Shown: positions 6,960 to 16,835 of the stretch, one piece after another
How the letters are laid out: each line of letters starts with the position of its first letter
Position numbering within the stretch: position 1 is the stretch's first letter
Assembly: GCA_002748225.1 (NCBI GenBank)
Contig: PDRU01000051.1
Span: 1 to 37,018 of the forward strand
Source of the DNA: Spirochaetales bacterium
Lineage (GTDB): Bacteria; Spirochaetota; Spirochaetia; DSM-2461
Length of the DNA stretch: 37,018 nt
Reading direction: 5' to 3'
The notes under the pieces: generated by a model
Database searches by the model: none
What the model saw: the letters and a program-made list of their open reading frames with translations, nothing else
Told to the model about the DNA's origin: nothing
Made by a program: the position numbers and the translations under genes

Positions 6960-8519
6960 ATGAAATTACGCCTTTATTATATTACCGCTGTCTGCCTGAT
7001 GATTTCCCTGCTGCCTGCCTGCAGCAGGCGTCCCAGTTCGCCGCTTCCTGTAACAGGCGGTATTCTGACCCCCCGTACTCCGGCATCCTCTCAATCTTCA
7101 GACTCTTCCATGCAGTCTTCCGAGCTGGAAAGTCAGCCCGTGCTTCCCCTTGTCAATCCAGGCCCTGAATTCAGTATTGTTACCCTTTTTGACGCGAATC
7201 TTGATCTGGAACAGTCGGATGAACAGGTTATTATGGCCTTGCCGGTTGATGATACCGAAAAACCGCTGCAGCTGATGATTGCCTCTACCCATCCTCAAAA
7301 AAACACCTACGAGATTGTCTGGTCCAGTCCATTGAGTTCCCGCACCTTGACAGGTCTTTCCTTCCGGACAGACGATCTGACAGGTAACGGTCAGAAAGAC
7401 ATGATTATTACCGGATTTGATGATAAGGACCGTCACGTAACAGAAATTTTCGCGGCCCGCAACAAGAACAATCTGTCTTCTTTCAGAAGTGTATTTTCCC
7501 TTGTCGCGGACGGAAATATCGACATTATCAACCAGGACCGTTCCAGCGGCTACTGGAGCGGACAAGCTTCCGGAATTCCCTATCAGATAATGGTTCAGCA
7601 GACCGACCCGTCTGCTGAAAACAATATGGATATTCTTGAAACCCTCTGGACATGGGATTCCCGCAATTTCCGTTTTCAAAAATCAAAAACCCGGCAGGTT
7701 AAAGCCGATGTTATTCAGGAAGAACGCATTTCTCAGGTCTACAAGGGCGGAGCTGAAGTATATAAGGAGTACCTTCGGGGGGCCTGGTTTAAAGAGTCGG
7801 GCAACGGGTCTTATCAGGATATGGTTTATTTTGACCCTGAAGCAGACCAGATGATGTTTTTTGACGGAGAAATTCAGGAAGTTTTCAGCTGGGGAACCAG
7901 CCACCGCACCACGGCAAAAAGACTCTATACAAAAGTTTACAACCTTATAATTCCGGCCTTATTCGACAACGTCAACATTACCGCTGAAGCATGGGACCGT
8001 ATCTATCTGGACCGTGTTGTTACACCGGAAAAATGGGACGGAACTTACCGCCGTCTGGGCAGTGCTCTTCAAAACATTCTTGACTCTCAAAGCCGGCTGT
8101 CTCCGCTTGTTCAGAAAATACCCCTTTCAGGTGTGTGGAAAGGATTTGACGGCGAAGAAGTGGTTTTTACTCTGCCTGCGGTGGAATGGAAAACTCAGGA
8201 CAAGATCAGAACGGGTACGGCTTCCATATTTACAATGAACGGCGTGCAGGTATTCCAGGTGCGTTTTATCAAGAAAAACGGAGCGCCGGAAGAAACTGTT
8301 AACTGGATTATCCAGTTTCAGGAAGACAGGGACGATACACGCATTATCCGCAGCATTTCCATTACACCGGCCATACTTCAGGCCACAGGCATACGTTCTA
8401 CCGGAGAAAACGCGCGGAGATTTGAACAGATTGAAATTATTTCACCCGGATCCGGTTCAGGAGCCGAATCTGAATCTGAAACCGAATCCGCATCTTCAGA
8501 TCAGAATGCAGAAGGCTAA
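6960..8519 (+). CDS. treponemal lipoprotein, similar in layout to pallilysin-related adhesins
   Basis: MKLRLYYITAVCLMISLLPAC lipobox followed by a Ser/Pro-rich linker. Family assignment is from recall and from the neighbourhood (NrnA, SPOR protein). Confidence 0.55.
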   Translation: MKLRLYYITAVCLMISLLPACSRRPSSPLPVTGGILTPRTPASSQSSDSSMQSSELESQPVLPLVNPGPEFSIVTLFDANLDLEQSDEQVIMALPVDDTEKPLQLMIASTHPQKNTYEIVWSSPLSSRTLTGLSFRTDDLTGNGQKDMIITGFDDKDRHVTEIFAARNKNNLSSFRSVFSLVADGNIDIINQDRSSGYWSGQASGIPYQIMVQQTDPSAENNMDILETLWTWDSRNFRFQKSKTRQVKADVIQEERISQVYKGGAEVYKEYLRGAWFKESGNGSYQDMVYFDPEADQMMFFDGEIQEVFSWGTSHRTTAKRLYTKVYNLIIPALFDNVNITAEAWDRIYLDRVVTPEKWDGTYRRLGSALQNILDSQSRLSPLVQKIPLSGVWKGFDGEEVVFTLPAVEWKTQDKIRTGTASIFTMNGVQVFQVRFIKKNGAPEETVNWIIQFQEDRDDTRIIRSISITPAILQATGIRSTGENARRFEQIEIISPGSGSGAESESETESASSDQNAEG

Positions 8520-9502
8520 GGTTTTTGGGCGGACTGCCACTCGGCAAGACGTTCAGCGGCATTCCCGTCGGAATTGTGAATAAAAACCCGCCATATACCA
8601 TCAGAATTATCCATCCAGGCCGTAAAACCGGCATTTTCCAGCTCTTCACGTAAAGCAGCGGCACCGGTTTGCTGAAGAAAAGCTCCCGCCTGTACAGGAT
8701 GCCCCTGAACCATTCGTGCCTGAAAGGACTCAAAGAACATGGGTGAAGCCCAGCGTTTTACCTGAGCATTGGCCAGGTAGGCGGCTACAGAATCCGGATA
8801 TTCCCCGGATAAAGCCGTTAAAGCCTTTTTGTAAACTTCAGCGGCTCCTGCCATTCGGCTGATGTCAAGCTGACTCAACAGCGGCAGAGGTGTCCGGCCT
8901 CCGGAGCGGCTGACAGCTTCATTCACCATTGCCAGAGCCTCGTCAGTTTTTCCCTGAAGGGCGGCGCACAAAGAAGTTAAAGCCATCAGTTCAACTCTTA
9001 AGACTGAATTGTTTGTTTTCTCTGAAAGAAGCAGGCCCTGAGTTTCAACACGTGAATACTGCCCCATGGAGAAACGGATTACCAGCGCCTTGAGCCTGCG
9101 GCGTTCGCTGTCAGCCGCGTTACCCAAAGCCGCGGCTTTTTCATAATGCGCCGTACTCTTCTCAAGCAGTCCTAAAGACGATTCCAAATCGGCCATTCGT
9201 TCATACGAAACGCCTCTGTCAGCTCCGGAAAGTTTTTCTGTGTGTGTTTCCAGAAATTCAAGCGCTTTAGAAGGAGCCGGACACAAGGAAACCGCGTGAA
9301 ACAGAACATCACGCATGGAATTAGAATGCGGGTTGGCATTCAGCCACTGACTGTACAAAGAAAGAGCCTCTTCACGGTTCCCCTGCGTCTCTTCATTCCG
9401 GGCTTTTTCAAGCAAAACAGAAGAGCTGTTCTGCGCACAGAGACTGACCGGCGCGCAGAAAATGAGCAGCAATATTGCAATGGGAATGAGCGCTCTACTC
9501 AC
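8516..9502 (-). CDS. exported TPR protein with C-terminal SPOR-like domain
   Basis: Signal peptide MSRALIPIAILLLIFCAPVSLCAQ; TPR-like helices; C-terminal VQAGAFLQQTGAAALREELENAGFTAWMDNSDGIWRVFI (SPOR-like). Confidence 0.75.
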   Translation of the reverse strand: MSRALIPIAILLLIFCAPVSLCAQNSSSVLLEKARNEETQGNREEALSLYSQWLNANPHSNSMRDVLFHAVSLCPAPSKALEFLETHTEKLSGADRGVSYERMADLESSLGLLEKSTAHYEKAAALGNAADSERRRLKALVIRFSMGQYSRVETQGLLLSEKTNNSVLRVELMALTSLCAALQGKTDEALAMVNEAVSRSGGRTPLPLLSQLDISRMAGAAEVYKKALTALSGEYPDSVAAYLANAQVKRWASPMFFESFQARMVQGHPVQAGAFLQQTGAAALREELENAGFTAWMDNSDGIWRVFIHNSDGNAAERLAEWQSAQKP

Positions 9503-9517
9503 AGAGATGGAACAGCG

Positions 9518-9949
9518 TTACTTGCTGTCAGTTTCCGCTTTTTCCGGACTTTCCGAACTTCCCGGACTTTTGATGCTTTCGGCTGTTTTATTCTGTTTAT
9601 CCCGGCGGTTTTTCCGGCCCATAGTTCTCTGTTTTTTCTTGTCAGGAGTTTTCCTGGATGTATCCTGCGCTGTTTCTTTGGCCGCTTGAACCGCTTTTTC
9701 GGCTTTTTCCTCTGCGGCCTTTTGTTTTTTCTTTCCGCTTTTCTTAATCCACCGTTCTATAGAAAACGGAATGACGGAAAGGACACCGATCATATACATT
9801 ACAAAGAAACTGAGATATATGGGAACATCGGTAAAAGAGCCCTTTTCACCAAACCAGAGCCGTATATCAGAACTGTTATTGTGATTCATGAAAATAAATA
9901 AAATAACAATGAGAAGGGCAAAAATAAACGCAATCAGTTTTCCCGGCAT
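9518..9949 (-). CDS. LapA-domain (DUF1049-like) membrane protein with charged C-terminal tail
   Basis: MPGKLIAFIFALLIVILFIFMNHNNSSDIRLWFGEKGSFTDVPIYLSFFVMYMIGVL, then a Lys-rich tail; GAGGAA RBS before ATG 9949. Confidence 0.7.
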   Translation of the reverse strand: MPGKLIAFIFALLIVILFIFMNHNNSSDIRLWFGEKGSFTDVPIYLSFFVMYMIGVLSVIPFSIERWIKKSGKKKQKAAEEKAEKAVQAAKETAQDTSRKTPDKKKQRTMGRKNRRDKQNKTAESIKSPGSSESPEKAETDSK

Positions 9950-10133
9950 GGTGATTCCTCCTGAGCCGATGGTATAGAGAGATCTTAATAATACACAGAT
10001 CGGCTGCACTTTGAAAGATCCGCATAATCAAATACAGGATATGACAATATTGAAAGCCTCCGCCAAAGGACATTTCCAATGATTGAAGTATTCAAAGCCG
10101 TTATGCTATCATTTGTCCAAGTGAGGTGAATGA

Positions 10134-10775
10134 GTGATCCGGAAAGTAATGCTGTGTCTGTTGATTCTAACTGTTTCTGCGGCGGGTATGCTGTGGGCCG
10201 AAGATGCAGAACCTGATAATGGTTCTTTTACCCCTCAAATGCGGACAAATGACCGCTCAAAGGGCGATCAAACCTTCAATATTTCGGCCGGGATATTTAT
10301 TCCCCTCCCCGTTATGCTGCTGAATGACTGGCCCGCCAGCGGCTACAATGCCGGTGTTACATCATCCAAACTGGCGGTGGGCGGTGTGGGTTCTCTTGCC
10401 TATAATTTTCATATTACCGGTAATATTAAGGCCGGCCTGCAGCTGGCGGGAAGTTTTTCCAAAGATATCAACAAGAATTTCATGTACAGCATTCCCATAC
10501 TGATCAAGGGAGCCTACGAATTTCATCCCCACGGACGTATCAGTGTGCCCCTTTCCCTGGGACTGGGAATTAATATGACCTCCTATAAAGATAATTTTCT
10601 GGTTGACATGATTCTCAGGCCGGGAGCCGGAGTTTATTACGACTGGAGTTATGAATGGTCTTTCGGGCTGGACATTTCCTACTGGTTTGTTCCCCAGCTG
10701 AGTCCAAAATCAAAAGAACAGTGGAGCATCGGTAACTTTATGGATATTACCCTGGGTGCGGAGTATCACTTCTAA
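10134..10775 (+). CDS. predicted outer-membrane beta-barrel protein
   Basis: Signal peptide MIRKVMLCLLILTVSAAGMLWA, alternating amphipathic strands, C-terminal aromatic (GAEYHF); AGGTGA RBS before GTG. Confidence 0.7.
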   Translation: MIRKVMLCLLILTVSAAGMLWAEDAEPDNGSFTPQMRTNDRSKGDQTFNISAGIFIPLPVMLLNDWPASGYNAGVTSSKLAVGGVGSLAYNFHITGNIKAGLQLAGSFSKDINKNFMYSIPILIKGAYEFHPHGRISVPLSLGLGINMTSYKDNFLVDMILRPGAGVYYDWSYEWSFGLDISYWFVPQLSPKSKEQWSIGNFMDITLGAEYHF

Positions 10776-12076
10776 TGATGAAAACAACACAACATTTAAA
10801 GCGTCTTTACCTTCTTTCTGTTACGGCTTTTCTGCTGATTCTGGCAGGATGTACAGGTCTTGGAATTTACGCCCAGATAGCTGTTTCCGAAAAAATTATC
10901 AGCGGGTATCTGCCCCAGGGCATCAGCCCGGGTAAGGTGTGTCATATTACCGGCGCGAACGTAGATAACTACGATTTCTTTTCCTCAAACACAGGACTGT
11001 GGGTAAGGAATATTACAGACAGAGACTCTGTAACAGAAAGCACCAAATGGAAAAGAGTCAGTCTGAACGGCTGGAATGCCGTGCAGTCAATGGACGCAAC
11101 AGATAATCATATTATTCTGACAATGGTACGGGTAAGCGGAGATACACATGAAGTGGGACTGTTTTATTTTGGCAGCGCCAATTTTAATCCAGCCACCCTC
11201 AGTGTGGATTTTCAGCAGATAAGCGGTACTAACTGGACAAACCCCTCTCATTACTACGTTGCCCGGGTATTTGTTCCCCGCAGCGCTTCTGACGATGTGT
11301 ATGTCAATGTTCTGCGGACCAACAAGCCGTTTGGAGAACCTGAAGTGGATTTTGTTGATTCCTCTCTCTACCATTTTTCCACTATTACCAGCGGAGCACT
11401 TCCTGCCGCGCTGGCCGGCAACTGGCCGGCCGCCCTTACCTCTCCGGTCCGCTATGTGGACAGCGCGGCCTCTGACGGAACTGCCACCCTGTTCTCAATA
11501 ATTAAAGATTCCAACAGTACCAGCGGCTCGTCAATCGTGAACAGCTCAGGCAATGCGGTAACAGCCGCGCAGGTTCAGGTTCCCGTTACCGGTCTGACAT
11601 ACATGACGGGACTCGGTACAGGTTCCGGCTGTTTTATCGGCGGAGGTACTGCGGCGGATTCAACGGGTGTCTACCCGGTTTACGCAACCCATAGCCTTTC
11701 TGCGGATAACTGGGTAAAAATTAACGGTTCCAGTTCCGATTTTCAGCTGGGCACTTTTCTGGATGTATCAACCACAACCGCCGGCAGCGGGAAGGTTCTG
11801 GCAGGTTCCCACAGTTTGAGCAGCAACAGCACAAACACTCCCGGTATTGGATATGCGGAAATAAATGTACCCGGCGGCAGTGATCCGGCAGCCTGGACAA
11901 TTTCCAGCAGTAATCTGACATTTGCCTATTCCAACAACTTTCTTGTCAGCGAACTGCATGAGGCATCCATTCAGGCAATGGCCATGCATGACGGCTATGT
12001 TTATGCCTCAACACGCGGCAAGGGTCTGTGGCACATTAACAGCGCAGTAAACAGCCCCAGCTGGATACAGGAATAA
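10775..12076 (+). CDS. predicted lipoprotein, possible beta-propeller-like fold
   Basis: MMKTTQHLKRLYLLSVTAFLLILAGC lipobox; repeated W/G-rich beta segments; C-terminal AMHDGYVYASTRGKGLWHI. Start overlaps the previous stop (TAATG). Confidence 0.65.
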   Translation: MMKTTQHLKRLYLLSVTAFLLILAGCTGLGIYAQIAVSEKIISGYLPQGISPGKVCHITGANVDNYDFFSSNTGLWVRNITDRDSVTESTKWKRVSLNGWNAVQSMDATDNHIILTMVRVSGDTHEVGLFYFGSANFNPATLSVDFQQISGTNWTNPSHYYVARVFVPRSASDDVYVNVLRTNKPFGEPEVDFVDSSLYHFSTITSGALPAALAGNWPAALTSPVRYVDSAASDGTATLFSIIKDSNSTSGSSIVNSSGNAVTAAQVQVPVTGLTYMTGLGTGSGCFIGGGTAADSTGVYPVYATHSLSADNWVKINGSSSDFQLGTFLDVSTTTAGSGKVLAGSHSLSSNSTNTPGIGYAEINVPGGSDPAAWTISSSNLTFAYSNNFLVSELHEASIQAMAMHDGYVYASTRGKGLWHINSAVNSPSWIQE

Positions 12077-12694
12077 TCAGCGGCGGGAGAATTTTTTCAT
12101 CAGATCAAAAACTTCTTTCAGTTCAGGATCGCCTTCTGTATAGTATGTGGATATTTCTTCCGGAGTCAGTCCCTCCAGTTCATGACTCAGATAGTGAATC
12201 CATACATCATCCTGGGGTGTGGGAATGCTGAGTTTGCGCCACCAGTAGTCGGGCAGTATGGGCATGGGTTTCCGGAACGGAGCATCCTTGTAGTCGTGTA
12301 CGGCAATTTTAACATGTTCGCGCGGCAGGCCTTTCTCCAGAATACATTCAACCAGATGATTAATGGTTCTGCCGCTGTCAAAGACATCGTCCACAAACAG
12401 CACCCTGTCGCCGCTGCGCAGGTATTCTGGGTCATAAGTCCAGCCGTCTATACGGATTCTTCCGCTCTGCCGCAAGTCTGTATAGGAACGCGCAACCACG
12501 GCGGCGTAAAAAACCGGCCGGCGGTCCCGGGGATTAACCATTTTGAAGAATTCGCTGAAGACATTGCCCATGTAAGCTCCGCCCCTCAGAGGAACATAGA
12601 TTACATCCGGCATAAAACCGTCGTCATACACTCTTTTTGCCAGCTTCAGGGCATGATTCCGGACATCCTGATAAGGCAAAAATTCTTTAGTCAT
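12077..12694 (-). CDS. phosphoribosyltransferase domain protein
   Basis: DVIYVPLRGGAYMG and PRPP-binding loop DRVLFVDDVFDSGRTI. Start MTKEFLPYQDV at 12694. Confidence 0.85.
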   Translation of the reverse strand: MTKEFLPYQDVRNHALKLAKRVYDDGFMPDVIYVPLRGGAYMGNVFSEFFKMVNPRDRRPVFYAAVVARSYTDLRQSGRIRIDGWTYDPEYLRSGDRVLFVDDVFDSGRTINHLVECILEKGLPREHVKIAVHDYKDAPFRKPMPILPDYWWRKLSIPTPQDDVWIHYLSHELEGLTPEEISTYYTEGDPELKEVFDLMKKFSRR

Positions 12695-14150
12695 TCGCGT
12701 TTCCTTTCCGTTCAGCAAGATTTACCATTTTACCATTGCGCCACACGCTGTAGGAAGGAAAATCTTTCCGAATTCGGGCAAGTTCCGTATAGAGGTCACG
12801 CAGCGAAGCTATGGAATGTCCGTTTACAGCCGTTATAAGATCACCGGCACGCAGATCAACCGCGTGCGCGGCCGTACGGGGATAAACTTCTGCTACAGCT
12901 ACGCCGGTAACGGTTTCCGGAATTTTCATGGCTTCGCGCACGTCTTCCAGAAGCGGTGCAGCCAGAAATCCGGGAAAGGCCCTGTTGTGCAGGGTTTTAA
13001 CAGACTCCTCATCCGTTCTTTTACCCATTATTACTGAAATACGCTTTTCACGCCCAAAACGGTTAACAGTCAAACGCGCTTTCTGCCCCGGCTGTTTTTC
13101 GCCGATACGGTAAATAAGTCCGTCAGAATCCGTTACAGGTTTATCATCCAGCACTGTTACCAGATCGCCCGGAAGCAGTCCGGCTTTATCCGCGGGAGAA
13201 CCTTTAAAAACCTGGTAGACCATGGCTCCTGTCCGTTCCGGATATCCCAGCGATTCGGCAGCCTCAGGCCCGAAGGTACCCAGGCTGACGCCCAGCCACC
13301 CGTAACGGACTTCTCCCGTGTTCAGCAGCTGTCTGACCGAACTCATTACGTTATTTATGGGTATGGCAAATCCAAGCCCTATGCTGCCCCTGTTGGGCGT
13401 TGTAATAAAGGTATTGATGCCTATAATTTCACCGCGGACATTAACCAAAGCTCCGCCGGAGTTACCCTGATTAATGGCAGTATCAGTCTGAATAAAATCG
13501 TTTATATTATTCCCCGGACCGCTTCTGCGCCCCAGAGCGCTGACAATACCCGAACTGACAGACTGTTCATACCCGTAGGGGCTGCCGAAAGCCAGCACCC
13601 AGTCGCCGACATACAGTTTATCGGAGTTGCCTATGGGAACAGGCTGCAGATTGGAATTTGGAAGCTGAAAACGCACCAGTGCAATATCTTTGCGTACATC
13701 CCGGCCAACAGTTTCAGCTTCTATGTGCTGTCCGTCAAACAGTTCTACCGAAATATGCTGCGCCTCACCTATAACATGGGCGTTTGTAACCACATAATGC
13801 CAGTTATCTTTTTTTTCAATCAGAACACCGGAGCCGAGTCCTTCACTGCGGAAAAAGCGGGGACCGCTGCTTTCTTCCGCAGGATCGCTGAAAAACTCGC
13901 TCCAGGGAATTCCGTTTTCACCGGTTTCCTGAGTAATGTTCTCTGAACGGACAGAAATTTCAACAATGGAGGGAAGAACAGCGGCACTCACCCTTCTGAA
14001 TGCTTCCTGAACCTCCAGCACAGAGGCCAGAGGCTGATCGGTTAAGGTTTCCTGAGCGTGAGCAGTTAAGGGGTATGAGCGGAAATAGACTGTTCCGCTT
14101 ACTGCAAGAGCAATCAGGGCGGCGGCTATAAGCTGATTTCTAAGATTCAT
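12687..14150 (-). CDS. htrA: HtrA/DegQ-family periplasmic serine protease with PDZ domains
   Basis: Triad contexts VVTNAHVIG, KDIALVRF, QGNSGGALVN; PDZ segments; N-terminal signal anchor. Confidence 0.95.
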   Translation of the reverse strand: MNLRNQLIAAALIALAVSGTVYFRSYPLTAHAQETLTDQPLASVLEVQEAFRRVSAAVLPSIVEISVRSENITQETGENGIPWSEFFSDPAEESSGPRFFRSEGLGSGVLIEKKDNWHYVVTNAHVIGEAQHISVELFDGQHIEAETVGRDVRKDIALVRFQLPNSNLQPVPIGNSDKLYVGDWVLAFGSPYGYEQSVSSGIVSALGRRSGPGNNINDFIQTDTAINQGNSGGALVNVRGEIIGINTFITTPNRGSIGLGFAIPINNVMSSVRQLLNTGEVRYGWLGVSLGTFGPEAAESLGYPERTGAMVYQVFKGSPADKAGLLPGDLVTVLDDKPVTDSDGLIYRIGEKQPGQKARLTVNRFGREKRISVIMGKRTDEESVKTLHNRAFPGFLAAPLLEDVREAMKIPETVTGVAVAEVYPRTAAHAVDLRAGDLITAVNGHSIASLRDLYTELARIRKDFPSYSVWRNGKMVNLAERKGNAND

Positions 14151-14905
14151 TAATTGTCCCAGTTGGTGAGCACTTCCACTCCGCTGTCTGTAATAAGAAG
14201 AGTATGTTCAAAATGAGCACTTAAACTCCCGTCCGCGGTAACAACTGTCCAGTCATCCGACAGCACTTCCACTTCATCCGTCCCCGCGTTAATCATGGGT
14301 TCAACGGCCAGTATCATACCGCTTTTCATCCGCGGATTCATTCCCCGGGAAGGATAATAATTGGGTATCTGCGGATCTTCATGCAGCTCAAGACCTACAC
14401 CATGGCCGCAGTAGCTGTACACTATTCCGTAACCGTGGGGACTAACCACTTCTGTTACGGCTTTTCCAATATCCTTAATTCTGGCACCCGGTCCGCATAC
14501 CGAAATTGCCGCATACAGCGACTCCCGGGTTACATCCATAAGCTTCTGTGCTTCACTGCTGATGGAACCCACCGCGTATGTTTTACAGCTGTCGCTGTAG
14601 TAGCCGTCCAGTATAACACCAATGTCGCAGCCCACAATGTCGCCTTCCGAAAGAGGCTTCTGACTGGGTATGCCGTGAATAACCTGTTCGTTGACCGAAG
14701 TACATACCGAAGCCGGAAAACCGCCATATCCCAGGAAAGCCGGTTCACCTCCGCCGGCGCGGATAGTTTCTTCCACAAGGCGGTCAATATCGGCAGTGCT
14801 TACACCCGGAGCTATAAAACTGCCGATACGGGAAAACACAGAAGAGAGCAATTCCGCCGAACGGCGTATGCCGTCCTGCTGCTGAGCGTTTTTAATAATA
14901 ATCAT
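14150..14905 (-). CDS. map: methionine aminopeptidase, type I
   Basis: SVNEQVIHGIP, GDIVGCDIGVILDGYYSDSCKTYAVG, GHGVGLELHEDPQIPNY, GMILAVEPMI. Confidence 0.95.
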   Translation of the reverse strand: MIIIKNAQQQDGIRRSAELLSSVFSRIGSFIAPGVSTADIDRLVEETIRAGGGEPAFLGYGGFPASVCTSVNEQVIHGIPSQKPLSEGDIVGCDIGVILDGYYSDSCKTYAVGSISSEAQKLMDVTRESLYAAISVCGPGARIKDIGKAVTEVVSPHGYGIVYSYCGHGVGLELHEDPQIPNYYPSRGMNPRMKSGMILAVEPMINAGTDEVEVLSDDWTVVTADGSLSAHFEHTLLITDSGVEVLTNWDN

Positions 14906-16830
14906 AATATTTCCTCTCCAAGATTATTCAAAACTTTTTTATTTTTATCTGTAAGATTCTCCGACTTTTCCATGGCAGTATCAAGAGCATTGCGGGCATC
15001 TTCATTCAGCTGTGAAATAAGACTGTTCAGAATACTGCCCGCCTGAGCACGCGCCTGAATTCCCTGACGCCCGGAGCTTAAGAGCCTTTTCCGCTCTTCT
15101 TTCAGATCGCTTCGCAGCTCCGCTTTGAGCTTAATCCGTTCCTGAGGTATTGCCAGAGACTCCAGAACCGCAAGAATAACGGCATCAGAGCTAATGCCGG
15201 ACTCCTGCTGCTTCCCGAAAGCCGCGTCAAAAAACAATTCCCGGGCCTCTGTCAGTTCACGGGCGCACATTAGAGCAAACAGGGCGCTGTCGTAAAGAGC
15301 CAGCGGATTGGCCGTTGCGTAGGCCATTTCTTTGAATTGACTGTAGACGCTCAAAGCGGAAGGCTCACTGGGAACCAGATTAATTATGCCCATTCCCCGG
15401 GAAGCGTCTGAAGCCAGTTTCCATGCCAGTATCCATTTCTGCTCGGGATAGGCTTTAATATAGCGCTCAACAGCCACCTCTATGGAGGTAAAGTCATTGC
15501 GTGAACGCATATAATCCAGCAGATACTCTGTAACCAGCCGGGCCTTTTCTCCATCAATGGTACTGCCGTTTTTTACAACAGCCTCAAAAAGACTCCACAA
15601 GCGCCCTTCGTACAATCTGGGGGAAAGGAATTCCGGCTCAAGCGTCAGATGTGTAATTTCAAGAACAGGGTCGTCAGATTCCCGGGAAGCCTGACGGATA
15701 AGACGCCGTGCCAGTGCCGGTTCCTTCTTGTTCATCTCCAGTGCCCAGGCCGCCTTAACTTCACTGCTTTCAGGAAAAAGCTCCAGGGCTTCATCCAGAA
15801 GCCGGTGAGAAGCCAGAATGTTTCCAACAGACTGTTCAACAACCGCCATATTCAGCCACAGCTTCCAGGCATTATCCGGCAGCGGTTTGCCGTTTCCTTC
15901 TTCCCGCAGAATATCCATGGCTTCAGCCCAGGCATCACGGGCATTCAGCAGGCTTTGCTCCGCGTTGGTCATTTGATAATTTTCCCAGTGAAGCTGCCCG
16001 AGAAGCTCCATGTTCTGCCACGACAAAGCACGGCGTCTGCGGTTTTCTTCTACCTGAAGCGACAGCCAGCGGACAGAATCGTCCATATAACCGGCATCCT
16101 GGGCCACCGCCGCCATAGCCCGTACTATACCGGTTCTGCGCATGGTATCCGGCCGGTTCCAGTGTCTGTTTCCGTCCATAAGCCTGCGGGCTTCGGCGTA
16201 AGCCTTATCCCGGAGCCCCAGCCGCATATACATCAGCGCCGCGTCAGCTGTCAGTTCCGCTGAGCCGGTCAGGGCGGCGGCCTGAGAAAGAAAATCAGGA
16301 TCACCTGTTTTTTCAATATCCGCAAGAAACTGCTCCAGGGAACCGCCGTTTTTTTCTATGGATTTTTTCAGATATATTTCATTATACAGAAAGTCCCAGC
16401 GTGTTCCGGCCAGCACACCGGCGGCCCTTGATGCTTTTTTATCATTACCCCCGCGTGTCAGTGCCCACGCCCAGTAGGCCTGAAAGTCTTCATTTCCGGG
16501 AAGAGATGCCGCGGCACGGCCGGCAAGAACAGTAAAAAGGCGGTAATCGGAAGGCCGGGACGCATTCGGCAGTTCCTGAGCGGCCATCATAAGAATGCGT
16601 TTCCAGTTAGCCGCCGAAACCGCGTGACGCGACGCGCGAAGCAGTTCCTGACGGAACAGATAACGGTTGCCGTCTTCGTAAGCTAAATCGGCCGCCATAA
16701 GGGCTTCGGTCAGTGCCTGTCGTCCGGGAGGTACACGTAAAAAAACAAGAAATACGGCTGCAGCAAGGGCCAGAACAACAAGAACGCCCGCAACTATGGG
16801 AAGAAGCCGGTTTTTTTCACCTTCAGACAT
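14902..16830 (-). CDS. membrane-anchored TPR-like helical repeat protein
   Basis: N-terminal TM (RLLPIVAGVLVVLALAAAVFLVFL) followed by long Ala/Leu-rich helical repeats. Confidence 0.7.
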   Translation of the reverse strand: MSEGEKNRLLPIVAGVLVVLALAAAVFLVFLRVPPGRQALTEALMAADLAYEDGNRYLFRQELLRASRHAVSAANWKRILMMAAQELPNASRPSDYRLFTVLAGRAAASLPGNEDFQAYWAWALTRGGNDKKASRAAGVLAGTRWDFLYNEIYLKKSIEKNGGSLEQFLADIEKTGDPDFLSQAAALTGSAELTADAALMYMRLGLRDKAYAEARRLMDGNRHWNRPDTMRRTGIVRAMAAVAQDAGYMDDSVRWLSLQVEENRRRRALSWQNMELLGQLHWENYQMTNAEQSLLNARDAWAEAMDILREEGNGKPLPDNAWKLWLNMAVVEQSVGNILASHRLLDEALELFPESSEVKAAWALEMNKKEPALARRLIRQASRESDDPVLEITHLTLEPEFLSPRLYEGRLWSLFEAVVKNGSTIDGEKARLVTEYLLDYMRSRNDFTSIEVAVERYIKAYPEQKWILAWKLASDASRGMGIINLVPSEPSALSVYSQFKEMAYATANPLALYDSALFALMCARELTEARELFFDAAFGKQQESGISSDAVILAVLESLAIPQERIKLKAELRSDLKEERKRLLSSGRQGIQARAQAGSILNSLISQLNEDARNALDTAMEKSENLTDKNKKVLNNLGEEIL

Positions 16831-16835
16831 GTCTA

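Noticed and set aside
9242-9901. 219-aa plus-strand ORF
   Set aside because: Antisense to the SPOR and LapA-like genes; low-complexity Phe/Arg-rich translation typical of shadow frames.
11411-11430. GGCCGG-rich direct/inverted repeat in the lipoprotein gene
   Set aside because: Explained by codon usage of the Ala/Gly-rich coding sequence; too short to be meaningful.
12182-12838. 218-aa plus-strand ORF (and 14381..15046)
   Set aside because: Antisense to the PRTase/htrA and map/TPR genes, with no signal peptide, RBS or domain pattern.
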